From assembly GCA_019843655.1 (NCBI GenBank), contig JACDQD010000105.1:434001-498000 (forward strand): DNA of 64,000 nucleotides, read 5' to 3'. The DNA comes from Lethocerus indicus. Its lineage: Eukaryota > Arthropoda > Insecta > Hemiptera > Belostomatidae. Position numbers and translations under genes: made by a program. Under the pieces are notes generated by a model. The model made no database searches. It was not told the origin of the DNA and worked only from the letters and a program-made list of their open reading frames with translations. Positions 1-14,000 of the stretch are shown piece by piece; the first letter of the stretch is position 1; the number at the start of each line of letters is the position of its first letter.

Positions 1-3000
1 ATGTCGATTCATTTTTTCGGTCTAATGGCCACTACTGTTTAACTGGATAGACCTTATAAAACTCCCATCCCAGGTAGAAATAGCTGCCCAAGGCTAATTG
101 ATTCCCCTTAACAACGTCCGCTTCTTAAGGACATTTTCTTACGAATTCGTAATGTGTATATGATGTATTCGTAATGTTTGATATAATTCTCTAAATTTGT
201 ATGATCAGATGGATATGTTACATCACGACGGAAATTTCGTAAATAATGCACTACATTCATTACTTCTTCAAATTCAGTATATGTTACTGTAGGTAGGTTA
301 TACTAGTGGGTAAGATCCAAATAATGTGAACCAATTGAATAGAATTTATTTTCACCAAATCAAGTTTAACTATAGTGGATTCAAGCCGCCAACTAAGCTT
401 CTTCAGTTGTCACGGTAATTGGTCATCAGTTTATATTCCTTTCATGGATTTCTGAGATTCTTCTACTTTTTACATTTCACCGGACTAGAAATGGGCGCTG
501 CATCGAGAAAAATAGCAGACAGTCGAAGCGCCTAAAAAGGCAGCAATAAAAAAACCAAATAAGACGGAGACAGAGATAGAGAGAGAGAGCGATGGAGAAC
601 TGCGAGGAGGAGAATTCAAACTGGAAGAGAAAGGACCGGGGAAAAATGCTTCGGGGGTTGCGTAGGAAGTCACAGATTGAAACGAGCTTTCGAGTTTCAA
701 GGCGGAGCACTCTCTTAAGATAAACTTGTTTAGTTTCGGAAAATTATCGGCGGCAGTCGCAAACAAATGGAAAAATAATAGAAAAAAGATAAGGGGAGCT
801 TGAAAGTGGGCGCAGTTCGAAATAACAGTCACAAGTCCGACATCCGGTCGTGCGATTTTAATTCTCTCGTCCAATCCGCACGTTTTATTTATTGGAGCGA
901 AATACATTTCTCGATTAAATTCATTCATTATTCAAAAAGAGTCTAATAACGATGATTCTCCCCTATCCACCCGATGAATTATATCTGTTTTTTTTCAGTG
1001 AACGACAAAATTTCTTTAATCTGGAATTATTAAATGAGCGGAACTCATTAGCTCCAAATTTGATGTGAATTGCGATCTTATAGTAACTTATGACAGATTG
1101 AAAATGATCAAAAGTTCTGTTTTATTACAACTTGTCAGGAATGCCAAAAGGAATTTGGCGTTGGCGGACATTTTATTTTAACTTGTGATTAAATTCAGAG
1201 AGATTTTCGTCCGAGTACGACCAAACAGATTTATCAAACCTATCTGTGTTAAACCTCGCGTATCTCCGTTCATTCACGGAAATATATATCGCATTATATA
1301 TCGTATGGAATATTTCTTACGAGAGCATTCCATAGGAAATGTACATAATTTCTCGTCAGAAAATTCATGTAAATGCAAATAATACAGATATCTACCCAGA
1401 CGTTGACCATTTCAGATATTACACTTAAATTTTCTTTCTTTTCATGTTTGTTCGAGAGGTATGAAATGAATTTTGTGTTTAAGTAAATATAACTATACTT
1501 TAATGTAATACAGTAACGTGGCGTAAATTGCACTATTATTACTAATTTAATATTTCTACCTTTTAAGGATTAAATATTTTAACCATGTGTTAGCCTACAT
1601 TAGCGAAACGGCTCCTTTTATTTCCATTCCATCGATTTATTTTAATTCTACGCCGAGTTTGGGAACGGCCTCGTTAGTTTTAATAATTTGTAAATTAATC
1701 AAAAGCGTGGGAGTCTCTTTTCTTTTTAAAGATAATATTCAAATGAACTGCCATTAAAACTTGAGGAGGTCCCTTGTCTCTGGGGCCTCACTGCCCGCTC
1801 AAAGTGTCGCGCCCAACTCCTACGCTATCTGAAAATTGAGTGAAAATTGTTCAAGACGTGAAAATTCGTTTGTTTATATATAAATTAACTAAATATCTCT
1901 GGACTGGTCCCAAATGAGTAAAATCTTATGTCCGCTCTTGCCGAGATAAAGATGAATCACGTCATTTTGTTTTTTTTTTATTCTTTTTATTTTATTGGAC
2001 ATTTAATTGGTCAGAATAAATCCGGGGAAATTTACACTGGCAGAAAAGATGAATCGGTAAAGAAAGCCATAATTAAGAAGAGAGGAACAATCGGACTTTT
2101 GTTGAAACGCTCCAATTTATCCAGGTCCCTTTCTTCGACCGCCTTCGGAAAGCGGCTTGACACAAAAGCGTGAAGGAGAGACAGTGATAATCGCGCGCCA
2201 AATGTTTAATTATGACGCTATTACTTTTGTCGCGAAGCAAGATAGATGTTAGCATTATCAACGGTCTTCATGACAACGGTTGGAATCATGACAGCGTTAT
2301 AATGGAGTTTTTGTTTCAAAACCATCTGAACCGAAGATATATTGTAGTCAGTGTAAAATTATCGCATATTCTATAGTATAGTATTTCGTAGTGCGATCTA
2401 GTGATTTAAATTTGGTACCTACGTTCGAAGCTGTAATATCTAGACGAGTTCCGTTTTTCAACTCATTGTTTTTTGAAAAACCCTTAATTTACAACGTAGA
2501 TCGATAGATAGCATATTAAATACACACAGCATCGTATTCTTGTGTATATAGCCTTGATATGTGTTACCGATTAGGATGAAACAAATTTGTATAACACCGC
2601 CGCTCATTTTATAACGCCGAAATTAAATTTCACGAGCTCGGGACACTGAAGCTAGCGTGACGATTTGCGAGGTATTTAATTAGGTGCAACTCGATTGAAG
2701 ACTAGATTGGCAGATGTGTTGCAAGTGTCCCATAGGGCCGTATCCTGTGCCTCCATCTTTTCTCCAATAGGCCGTCCTACGCGGGGTTTCCGTCTCTCCT
2801 TATTTTAATCGGCGGGGTAGTCGGTGCAGTCGTTAGTGGAGGCCTACGCTCGTTTCCCCCCCACCCGGCCACGTATCCGAGCTCCTTTATCGCCCCAGCC
2901 TCCCTCCTCATTCTGCCCACGTCACCGTCCCTCTTCCTTCTCACTATTTCTTTATTGAAGCTTATCGACAAATTGAAATTACTTCGTCTCCGGTTAATGG

Positions 3001-3799
3001 GCTGGGCGTTTTTCAGAGGACACTGGCCGTTTCAAGGATATCAGTTTTGACCGTAAAACTGGACGCGCTTCAAACTCGCTCCGGAGCGAGCGATTTCAGG
3101 CTTAAACAAAACTGTTTTGTGATTAGGCTTTCGAGATTGATTTAATACTTTTTCAGATTTAGTATTAATTTAAAACGGCCACGTCAAGCATTCTATTTCG
3201 ATTCTTGATATTGCATCCGTAAATTTCATAAAATGTTTGAATATTAATGACTCTCCTGATTTCAAATAATAATTGCGTGTAATAAGAGGTATTTATTATA
3301 ATAATGTTTGGACGTATTAATTTTATATGTAGCTTTATTTTTCCTTGTTGACACTGTTTCATTTGAGAATATCTGTTTGTAGGTACGCATTTCTGATTAC
3401 ATTCGTCGAATTAGTACGTATTGTTACATAATCAATAATATAAAATTGTTACCAATAATTTTTGATTTTCATAAATATTGGTTCCTCGAGATCCCACGTG
3501 ATGACCGAATATCAGATGCGTAATTTTTTTGTGTGTAAACCGTTATTACAAAAGGAGAATCGTTAAAATTCTCAAGCGTCGTGTCCTCGTTATAAGGGGT
3601 TTTGGAATCCTTTTCTCGTTTTATTCGGCCAATTAATTGCCGCTTCACATTTCGGTCGAAAAACATTTTCTCTTCTGTTTGGGCATTATTAATAAAACTG
3701 TTTTAGGCGTAAACAGTGTCGGGTTTGGAAAGGGACAAGTCGGTCGGTTAAGACACGTCCACCCACCACCGCGGTTCTGCCCACGCCTCCCTCCCTCCC

Positions 3800-3832
3800 C
3801 TCTCTCTCTGTCTCTCTCTCTCTCTCTCTCTT
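3800..3832. repeat. (TC)n microsatellite
   Basis: A TC dinucleotide run with one interrupting G, preceded by a C-rich tract of CTCC units. It lies in the CpG-rich putative intron. Confidence 0.9.
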
Positions 3833-4982
3833 TCCGCTCGCTCCGATAATTATCTCCCTGAAACGCACCAATCCCTTTATTATTTTCATAATAGCATTGG
3901 ACCTAATCAAGTATCGACTGTACTGGCAAACAGATGTATCCTTAAGCACAAACCAGTTGGTGAGTCACATAGCCCATGTTCCCCTCATACGTTTTGTTTT
4001 ACTTTTAATCTTATTATATTACACGGATTCCGGGCAAATTCGATTTCATTTTTCCCAGAGACATGTAAACGTATTTAAAAATATGGGTCAAAATTAAAAT
4101 GGACACTCACGAGTGGGGAGTGGCGCCAATAAAAAAAAGTCAAACAAACGGTTGTAGATAACGGGCACATGTTGTCCGTATATATATTTTCTAATATTAA
4201 TTGAACACAGTGCTGTTATGAATATGTACCGGGTTCGAACTGAAAATACGAAGTGAATGCAACGCAGTAGATATGCTGCGCCCAGAATGTGTCAAGCTAT
4301 GCAATATTTAATTTAATGTCCTATTGGTTTATCTTTCGAGAACCACAACAGCCCCAATGACCAGAGACTCCGATGCCTCGAACCGAGTGAAGTAATAAGA
4401 AAAAATAGCCTTAATATGAATGAAATAATAAGATTGCGCAACAAGAACATCAATCAAGTTATGAGATCGACTAATTTTGGGCCTGCGACATACTTCATAC
4501 AACAGAGATAAATATAAATTAATGTATATTAAAACTAAATTATATGCACAAATTTAGGTTGTCGAAGATGTTTTTATTATGCTAAAATGCGGTTTTATAA
4601 TGCAAATCGGAGTGTTTCTGATAAATGGAATTTGAAACAATGTACATTGGACTTAGCGATTGGAGGGCTGTTTAACCCGGGCCAGTGAGGCTAAGTGCGA
4701 GGCGGGACCGTGAAGCTCGTCGGGGTCGGTCCTTTATTTGAATATTTGAACTGTTGTTATCGCGGAAGGGGAAGTTTCTGCCATGGTGTAGGGGAAGAGG
4801 CTTGATGGGCGGGAAGGGGGGTTGTTCGGGAACATTGTTATCCCGGGTCCGCTCGAGGACCTCTCTAATTGTGTTTCGATACTCGGCCTCGTTCCATAAT
4901 TGAAGTTCCATTGGGACCGAAATGACTATTTAATGAATCCTTCACACAATGGGAAGTGGGTGACCGGAGTAGGAGGAACACG

Positions 4983-5003
4983 AGGAGGAGGAGGAGGAGG
5001 AGG
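4983..5003. repeat. (GGA)n trinucleotide run
   Basis: About seven GGA/GAG units inside a GC-rich block of the putative intron. No coding frame around it is supported. Confidence 0.85.
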
Positions 5004-8000
5004 TCCACTCGACAGACAGTTTAACAGATACAGACTGTTCCCAACCCATTTCACCATTTCGTTAGCGTTGATAATGATGTGCGCCCCGGAACGTTTAGTC
5101 CCAATTGACGATTTAAATTGGGAACTTCATTTTCCCCCTCCGTTGACCTAATTATTTCGTGGATTGGCTGGAAATTCGGTGGACTTAATGTTCTGTTTTT
5201 GAAGACCACTTTGGGCTACAAGGAGAACACCGAAATTGTGAGATTAACACACTCATTACGATTGTGCTGGAAAAGATGCTCAGAAAATTATTTACTGTCG
5301 TTAGTGCTTAATAATTTTCTTTTTTGGTTTATCTCCACCTTCAGCTTGACAGTTTTTCTTCCGTATTTGCCCTAAGGAGGCTGATCTGTTCGAATCTTTC
5401 ATTGGGGGATGTGTTTGATTGAGGTTTTGTTGAAATTCTTGGGCTTATTGTGGATGCTTGAAATTGTTATCAATCAAAAGGGATTCCCCTGGATTAGTGT
5501 AAATGTCGTGATGCAATTGATGATGTTTTTATGATTTAGACGTAGGATTCAAATTTTAGTTAGGTCTTCTAGTGGCTGTTTGCCCGTCGGAAGAAATGAC
5601 AGCGTTCTTATATTTTGTGTTCGATAAATGTGAGCGGGGAGGGTTCCCCGCACACTCTCGTAGATGTTAACGATGTGACATCGGGTCGATGATGAGGCCA
5701 TGTGCGGTGTGAAACTATATCGAAAATCGCAGCGAGAGGCGGAATGTTGGCCGCAATCTGAGTTTATCGACTTCTCCCACCTCTTTATAACAGTCGATAT
5801 TATTTACCGACTGTAAGATACATTGAAAAGATACGCCATAAAGTGGGGAATGATATTTGGTGGGAGGGGGGTCCCTTTCGAGGAGAGAGGACGTTAACGT
5901 CCCAAATTTTATTACCCCAGTTTTTTTTATGATCCTTTTTTTTCTTCCGCCGGTCGCAGTCGTAAAATTCTCCGCCGAACATTATTTCGCATTTATACTA
6001 TCGTAATATGTTTACATTATTCACCTTCTTTTATTTCTGTAACGAACTTACAGTCGATTTTAATGTGCCGACTGACTACCTTTCGGCAATGAGAAATATA
6101 GCGGGAATAAAAAACATCGTTTCGCTCCAATTTACTGGCGTACTTTTCCGAAGATTTGTAGCGGTGAAAACAAATTTCGACTCCATAAATTTGTATTTGG
6201 GGCCGATGTTGGTTCGTTGTCGAGTGTACGCGCAATTAAAATACAGAGTAATAAGTGAATCCACATCTGGGTGCTGGGAAAACGTCATACATGAACTGCT
6301 ATGTTCATACTTTCACACCTGTTTTGTAAGAAAAAATCCTGTATTAAGGCTTATCGTCCTCACGGGAGCTATATGTATCCGTGACCTTAATGTTATTTAT
6401 CGTAAACGATTCCTTCTTATCTCGGTTTGTATATGCATTTATGATGTGTTTTTACATCCAGCGCAACACTCCTTATCAACTTTTCCTCGTATAATAGAAT
6501 GTCAAATATACGAACGTATAGACTTTATCGATCGCGATGTTTTATATCTTCGACATAAAATAAACTTTATCTTTATTTTTACGTTATAATACTCTATGAA
6601 GAGTTAATTATTTACTCTTGGAATTATAAGCACTCTATTTCACATTATTTGCGGTGAAACCGTGTTCTTAATTTTGTAAGGAAAAATGTTAGTAATTCAA
6701 TTGAATTGATCGGATTAAACTTTACGAAGTTGGTTAACCCGGAAGTAACAAAGCTAATCTTGATTTAATTTAAGTTAAGACACTACATGAAGTGTCCAAA
6801 CACCTTGGAAGGTTGGGAAGCGATAACCGAATAAAAAGCTCGTACGAGGATCTCGTTAACGATTGTTTAACTGTAGTGGTTGTTGGAGAGGGGGGGTCTA
6901 ATTGGAGAACTTCCCTCGAGTTAATTCCATGTTGAAGTCTACAAGAGCCTGTTGATTCCTAACAATCCGATTAGCTATGATGAACGGGACCTCGTTGCAT
7001 TGCAGTCAGATAGGAAGGCCTCGTTATTGCAAGGAGCTGAATATAATTTCACCCGTTATTGGAATCGGAGAGGACTTGGGAACATCCAGATTTCAAATAA
7101 ATATTTTATAATATGGTTTCGTCGAATAATGCACAGTATTTATGCACTATACGCGGTTACCAAGCACGTTCAGTTTTTTTTCGACGCGAATACAATGAAA
7201 AAACGATACTACAGGAAAATTGGACAGTAGAAGGAATGGAAGGCTGTGGCCTCTGAATATCTTGCCCGGTTTTAATTTAATTCTGGCGAAAGGTCATCCT
7301 GGCCCTCGAGCAAATACAATCGCTTCTAATTACTTATTAATATTAATGATTTAAGAAAAACAATCTTCGTCGATTTCTTTAATACTATAGGTGAAATTTT
7401 GATATCTTTTAACAGTTGAACAAATATTTAAAATAAACTGGTCAGAAATTATAACCAACGCCCGAGTGATATCACCCTAAGCCCTCGGTTGCATAAATTG
7501 GCTGCGATAAGGTACGATATAGGATTTGATGACTGTTAATATACCTAAGGCCATGCCAGTGCACACTTCTGGATTGCCTTCGTCAATATTTGACGCTGAT
7601 TTGACGCTTGCAGCCTGTGCCGCTGGCTTAAACTAACACCGGATAAGGTTAGCTATATTACGTCCAATAAACGAATACCGTCTGAATCGACTGAATATCT
7701 ACAATAAACTTTGAAACAAAAAATAAATTAAACTCATTAGGAATTTCAATATCGATTTCTGGCACTCATAGTACAAGAAGTGATGTATCGAAAATCGGCT
7801 ACATTAACTTGTACATATATGTGTCACTGTATTTCTAGCGGATACAAGAATTATCTATAATTATAACCAATTAAAAATGTCTGCTAAGACCTAAAACTGA
7901 CATCTGATTGATCCTTCTTCCGTTAAGCACGTAGAACGCACAATCCGACTGCCCGGCATTGAACTTTCTGAAATTCCAACATGATCCAACCATAAAGAGC

Positions 8001-11000
8001 AGGCCCGGTCTGCTCGGTGAAGCCGAAGTTAAGAAAACATACCAAGCGTTGTTTTTTTTTGTATCCCAAAGCGGTAGCACAGACCCGGTCATATGTAGCG
8101 CCAGCGTTCAACTATCAACGAATGTGGTTAATATTGATAACGATGACATATTAATGGTGTACCAAACATAGAAGCGAAATATAAATATATAAGAGACGAT
8201 AAAGTTATTATAATATATAAAAATTATTATAATACAATGAAATGATGCGCAAAAATATCCCATCTTTATCGCGCGAGCTCGCGTGTCTTAGCGGGGCAGA
8301 AAAATAAACCCCTCCCACGGATAAATGCAAAAATAAAAGAAAGAAGTCGAAATCGAAAAAAGAAAAGCGGATCGAAAAAAGTTCCTCTGACGGTGGAAAC
8401 ATTTGGCTCGGCCGGCGATTAGGGTGCGTGCGTGCACTCGGCCAAACCGGTTGGGGAAGAGTGCGCCTCGCACCGGGTTACGCTACAGAAAGGTTCCCAC
8501 CAATAAAAGTGACACTAACTCCTTAACCCGACTCGCCTCCGTCGCTCCCCACTGCCCAGGAGGTGGGACTTGGGAAATACTAACTAATTTCATGACTTTC
8601 TGAGCTTTCCCACTAACCGAGCCTTCGATTCCAGAATGGACACCGACAATTTACCGAATAAAAATCTGTTTCCATAATACGGAATATCGTCGCGAAGAGC
8701 AGGAAGCTACGGCCTTAGGTATAGAGCGTATGGCATTTACGATAACATTTGCATAACCACTGATGACCGTGGTAAATTGTGTGCTATAACTATTTTCCAG
8801 CAGCAAATGAAATGTGCCCTCCCACCAGTTTATTTAAATAAATAGTTTAATTCTGAATTAAGAAATTTATTTTTCATGTGAGTGTTCTTTAGTTTACCTT
8901 TTATATTACATTAATGTTAATAATCAATCATTTGTATTCTCCCTTAATTTACTGTTAATCCTAACCGGACACTGTAAATCCAATTTACTGTGGCATTATT
9001 AACTTAATGTAGCGTTTTTTATTTGTATTGTACACCGCAAAAAGTAGGTTTTAACTACTTTAAATACAAAATCCTAGGTATACATTCACATTTTGTATAC
9101 AGGTACGAATGAACTAGTATAAGTTAGTGAATAAGGCAGTGGGAAGGTGAGAGTGTCCGGTTACGGTCTGTTTGTTGTTTCCATTCGTTACCCGCCATCG
9201 GGCCACAGGAATGCGGGATGGTTCAGAAATCCTCCGAAGAAATACATTTTTACAGTTCCATTCCGAATTTTATCGCTCTCAGAGTTTCAGGGCTCATACC
9301 GCTGTCGAATTCTCGAAGCCGGAAATATTCATTACCTTCCTTATCTTATACGCCGCATGCATTGTATGTATGTAGCGCTAAAGTATGTGCGGGTATATAA
9401 GCAGTTTTTATATGAACTAGTCTTGTATTTGTATTATAATTTCATTTAATTATAATACTACTTATATTCCTACATTTTTCGACTGTGGTTCAGATATCTC
9501 TCATAGTTGCAAACTTAGAATCTCTCTTTTTAGAATCTTTTCTCCAACTGTGTCCATAAATTCAGTATGGGCCCATCCCTATACCAATTTTATACTAGTT
9601 TTATAAACTGAGAGTACCAGTTGTGCAGGATCCATAAGAGGAAGAATCGCTCTCTACGGTCGAGTTAGCAAAGTTGGAAAGAGGCCTGTGCCCGGGCACG
9701 TCATGACCACGGATGACCCAAAGGGGATCTGCCGTTTCATGTCGGCTAGGCCTTTCACAAGGAGGCTTTCAAGCGGGGGCGGACAAGGTGACACACTTAT
9801 GGGGGGTCGGTCTTTCCTTAACAATAAGAGAACCAGTTCATTATTTGCTTTATCTTCATTCCCCGGCCCCAACTGAACCCCCGCTGTCAGAGACCCGTAA
9901 GGAGGAGGTCAGGCCACTTGCTCTATGGCAAAAAGGCCTGCCCCGGGTAGAGGCCCACCTCCTCAACAATGGATTAGGCGACTATATAGAACCGAGTCGC
10001 TCTAACGAGACGGTTCAATATTTACACCTGAGTACCGAAAGTGACCCTTATGAAAAGAGAATGTAGAACTAAAGTTCAACTCTATAGTCGGAGGAAATCT
10101 TCATTTTTACCGGCATCGGAACTATGAAAAAGAAATAGTGAAAAACGTAGTGGACATTTTAAAATTAAATACAACCTCATCCCCGTTTATAGAGGGATAC
10201 AATTATACGGAACTATAGTTGCTAATTTTACGGAACATTTTTTCGAATGAGACCGAAGTGCACTCGATATTTCAGTGGATGCCTTCATTGTCTGTCCTTG
10301 GCGTGTCATCGTGGAATCCTTAAAGATGACATCATAAAAAAAAGTTTAGCACTGTCATAACGTTAAATCACCGGTATGGTGAAACCCGAGTTGAGTACGT
10401 CAGCTTTAAACAAAATAAAACCGCGTTTCAAAGAAAATGCGCAATGTACGCGTTAATCTTGGGCCTACTGTATGTGTAATATTTAAGATTGTTATCCATT
10501 ATTATTTCTCGGCAGATATAGATATTTAGTTTGAAAACGAAATTGAGTTCGCACAGTATGAGTTATCTTTTCGCTCACATTTAGAAAAGTAGGCTACTAA
10601 TTCTAGAAGTGTATAGTTCCCAGTTATAAGATTTGAAGAGGTATATTTATTCGATTATTTAAATTTCAACGTTTATATTTTGTGAATTTAAAAAATAGAC
10701 CATTAAAAATATTAATATTATTAACGTTATTGTTCTAATAAGGAACCGACTTCCAGATATTTATAGTCCACGTATTCATTGCCACAATAGAAGTTCAGAG
10801 TGTCCCCGGTATCCCCACTGAGGGTAGTGGAGGTCAAGGAGTTTCCTATTGTGCCACTTCATCATCCAGCTTTTCGGATACTTAGAGTGTCAGCCGGGGG
10901 GTAAAAAAGGAGGATTCGAAGATTATTGTGAAGGCCGCGGCGGTAGCGACCATTGTTGAAACAACAATGACACCCCGAATTCCGGGCTCGAGTGGGCCGG

Positions 11001-14000
11001 TCGGCGATCCATCACAGATTTTCGGATACTTGAAAGACTCCATTCGGGTTCGAAGTCAGGCAAAAAAAATTGAACGGTCTTTTATGCGGAGAGAGTTCTT
11101 TCTAAGTGACTCGGGGGGGGAGCAGATGTTGTCGTAGCTGAAATGAAGCACAATGGTGCCCGGGCCCTCGGCTCTTACCTGAAGAACTAAATGAAATTCA
11201 GATTCCGGGCAGGAGTTTTATACACCGCTGGAGTAAATCCGGTGGCCCCCAACCTCTTCAATATCTATTTAATGAAGTGAACCGGGTGGCGTTCTATGAA
11301 CTTTAAGAGAAATATTGCAACAGCCCTTGCTAGTTGTCTACTATATTTCTGGAAAGTTTCCTGAAACATATTTCGTAAAGATTTTTTTGAACAATTGGAT
11401 TTTGAAACTATTATTGTATTTCGCATTCGGATTTGTGAAATTCCGCTCTACAAAAAAATTGTTCTATCGCTCCGATAGAAATATTAAGAGTCTCATATAT
11501 GGAGGTAAAATGGTTTTATCAATCGGCAATAAATAAAATGAAAATATAATATGTCTCATATTTGCACTAGTAGCATTAATAATTAGGAGTAAATTTAATA
11601 TAGCCCATTGTTCCAATTTTATCTCTTCTTTAACATTTATCGATGGTATTATAATAAAATCGCCCGATTTGTGGAACACATTTAACATGCTATATGGATG
11701 TTACAGAGACAGGTTTTTCTCGAAGTTCCCCATTTAATTTGAATTATATCAACATTAATTCGCGGAAAATGTAATAATAATGTCCAGTAGAGGTATGCTG
11801 CAATATTAACGGAATCGCTTGTTTTTCATAATGCAAGCGCATAAAAGGTAACGTTTTATGTGGAGGATATATTCAGCAATAATCTGAATTATATTGAACT
11901 GAAACATATTCACTACAAAATTATTTAATGAAAGACATTACAAAACCGACAAAGTGAAAGTTTGGAATCAGGTTATGAAAACTGAGATAGAAGAAAATAT
12001 CCTTGAAGCAAGACGTACAGCTGTCAGGTTCTCAGATAATTTTATATCTCTGTGTCCCATATTCTTCCGATCCGCTCTTGTGTACTTTCTTGTATTGCCG
12101 GCGTAGGTTATAGCATTTCCAAGTCAAATTGAACTTTTCTCCAAATCAAATTCAACAGTTTCCAAGTCAAATTAGACCTTTGCGAAACCGAATTCAACGT
12201 TCCCACCTATGTCGAGCAGAGTTCATAGATTCAGAGAACGCGTATTTGAGAATGGAGGGATTAATCGAGCTATGGAGGTGAAACAAAGGATTGAGGGACT
12301 GGTATTAATGTGAAGTACCTGTCCCATTACTCACGGGCCCTGTGAAAAGAGCTTTTTACAGAATAAAAATATTCCCAGCGAACCGTGCTAGGATAACAAT
12401 CTGTGCACGTTTATAGGGCGGTGTTGAGTCGCGAGTACAGATTGTACTAACTTCGTACTGTATATGGATGATGTCGTTTTATGTTTCAGTTCATGTTTTA
12501 AGTCGAGTAGTCGGTGGGTTGTCGTGGGCGGTATGAAAACAAATTATTCGCACTGTGTAAAGGTCGAGGCCGATCTGAGCAGACGGGCCTATTGGAGGTA
12601 GGTCGTCCCCTACGGTGGAATGAATGCTGTAATTACCGAGTGTTGAACCGCGGCGGCTCACAACTTCCCAGAGGACCACCCACTACGGAATATCCCTACC
12701 AAATTAGACCCCTCTCGCCCCTCCTAACCCACCGCCCCGGACAAATTAATATTTCAGTTACTCATCACGGCATATGACGGCTTCGATCGCCGACGTTATC
12801 GTACCCAATGTAAACTGCACCCCTCTAGCGAAAGACGGTACGTGAAATTATTCAACAAGCCAAGGAATAATACTGTTTAAGACGTGTATCATACACGAAC
12901 AAAGTAAAAACACGACCTTTGTTGACTGACAGCGTTAATCTATTGTTCCCTTTTAATGTACTGCGAAGGTTTATTTTCTGATCTGTGACAGTTTAACCGG
13001 TTGAATTTACTCTAATAACGAACCACATGACGTAATTGTAATGTAACATCGTCGCTTATGCAATTTTCTGTCTCCACTTGAGTTAAATTAGTTTTTGTTT
13101 CCCACTTACCGACGATTCTGTAGGTATTTTCACGTTTTTGTCGTATTCGAGTATTATTTTGCCTTAATTATACAAACTGTCTGTTATGAACACTGATTGT
13201 TTATTCTTGTTCGGTTTTTAATGTTCATTGATTGTGCGTATTCCTTCGATAAATATTGGAGTTATTACTGTAATAGTCGGTCACCAAAATCCAGGGATTC
13301 GTAGTGATATATTTTGCTGAAGGGTCACCGGGCCACCTTTTCGGTCGTACTCCCACATAAATTTCCCTTTAGGCTGCCGCAAACCTATAGTGAAGCTTTC
13401 AAAGGGGGCATCTTGTTCTTTGAACGATTCGGACTTGAGGCCCGGGTCGTCCCACCTAATCCCGCCTATAGCATCATGCCGACCACGTCTTTCAACGTCC
13501 GTAAACGTTTCTCGAGCGGGGCTACCCCCCAGCCCTTATTCCCCCTTCGGTATAATGATGAAATTTTTATGGATGGCCTCGCCAGTTCCTTGAGATGATT
13601 TCTCTCCTCCTCGAGGGGCCCTAGATTTTGCGGGCTCCCCATTTCTCGACACCGTTTACACCAAAGGACGGTTCAGTTCTCCCCGACCCCCGATTTATGA
13701 ACCTGACCGATTCTTTGTCCCGCGTGGGAATAGCGTAGGCAGACGTTTTTCGAACGCGTTAAAATGTGAGGTTGTCCTCGATGGCTATACGGTAGCGGCG
13801 ATGTGAATCATATCATAACGATTCAAAGAGATTGATGTATCCCCATTCCAAAACGTCGTATTAATGCTGTGGCACTTTCAAGTAGTGTGAAGTGAATATT
13901 GAGTATCGGGGTCGCTGGTGTCCCGATTTCGAAAGTAGGTGCAGGCATACCCTGGCCGTCCAGGGTCCCGGTCCCACTGGTCGACCCTTATGTTATACAG

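Noticed and set aside
6008..6589. 193-codon plus-strand open frame
   Set aside because: No domain, signal peptide, repeat or splice context; a long chance frame inside probable intron.
7985..8060. Stretch resembling part of 5S rRNA (CCGAAGTTAAG near a CCCGGTCTG)
   Set aside because: Only the short internal block resembles 5S; the rest of the molecule, the stems and the flanks do not fit, so neither a 5S gene nor a 5S-derived SINE is supported.
9713..10066. 117-codon frame in a GC-rich block with a TATATAG box near 9982
   Set aside because: Could be an old LTR, but no second LTR, tRNA primer site or retroviral protein segment was seen.
12442..12500. Reverse-transcriptase-like motif LYMDDVVLCFSS in a plus-strand frame
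   Set aside because: The YMDD box at 12461-12472 is suggestive, but no neighbouring RT blocks could be recognised and the open frame is short. A match of this size is possible by chance in 64 kb read in six frames.
13314..13598. 94-codon plus-strand frame
   Set aside because: Not recognisable and overlapped by equally long frames in other phases.
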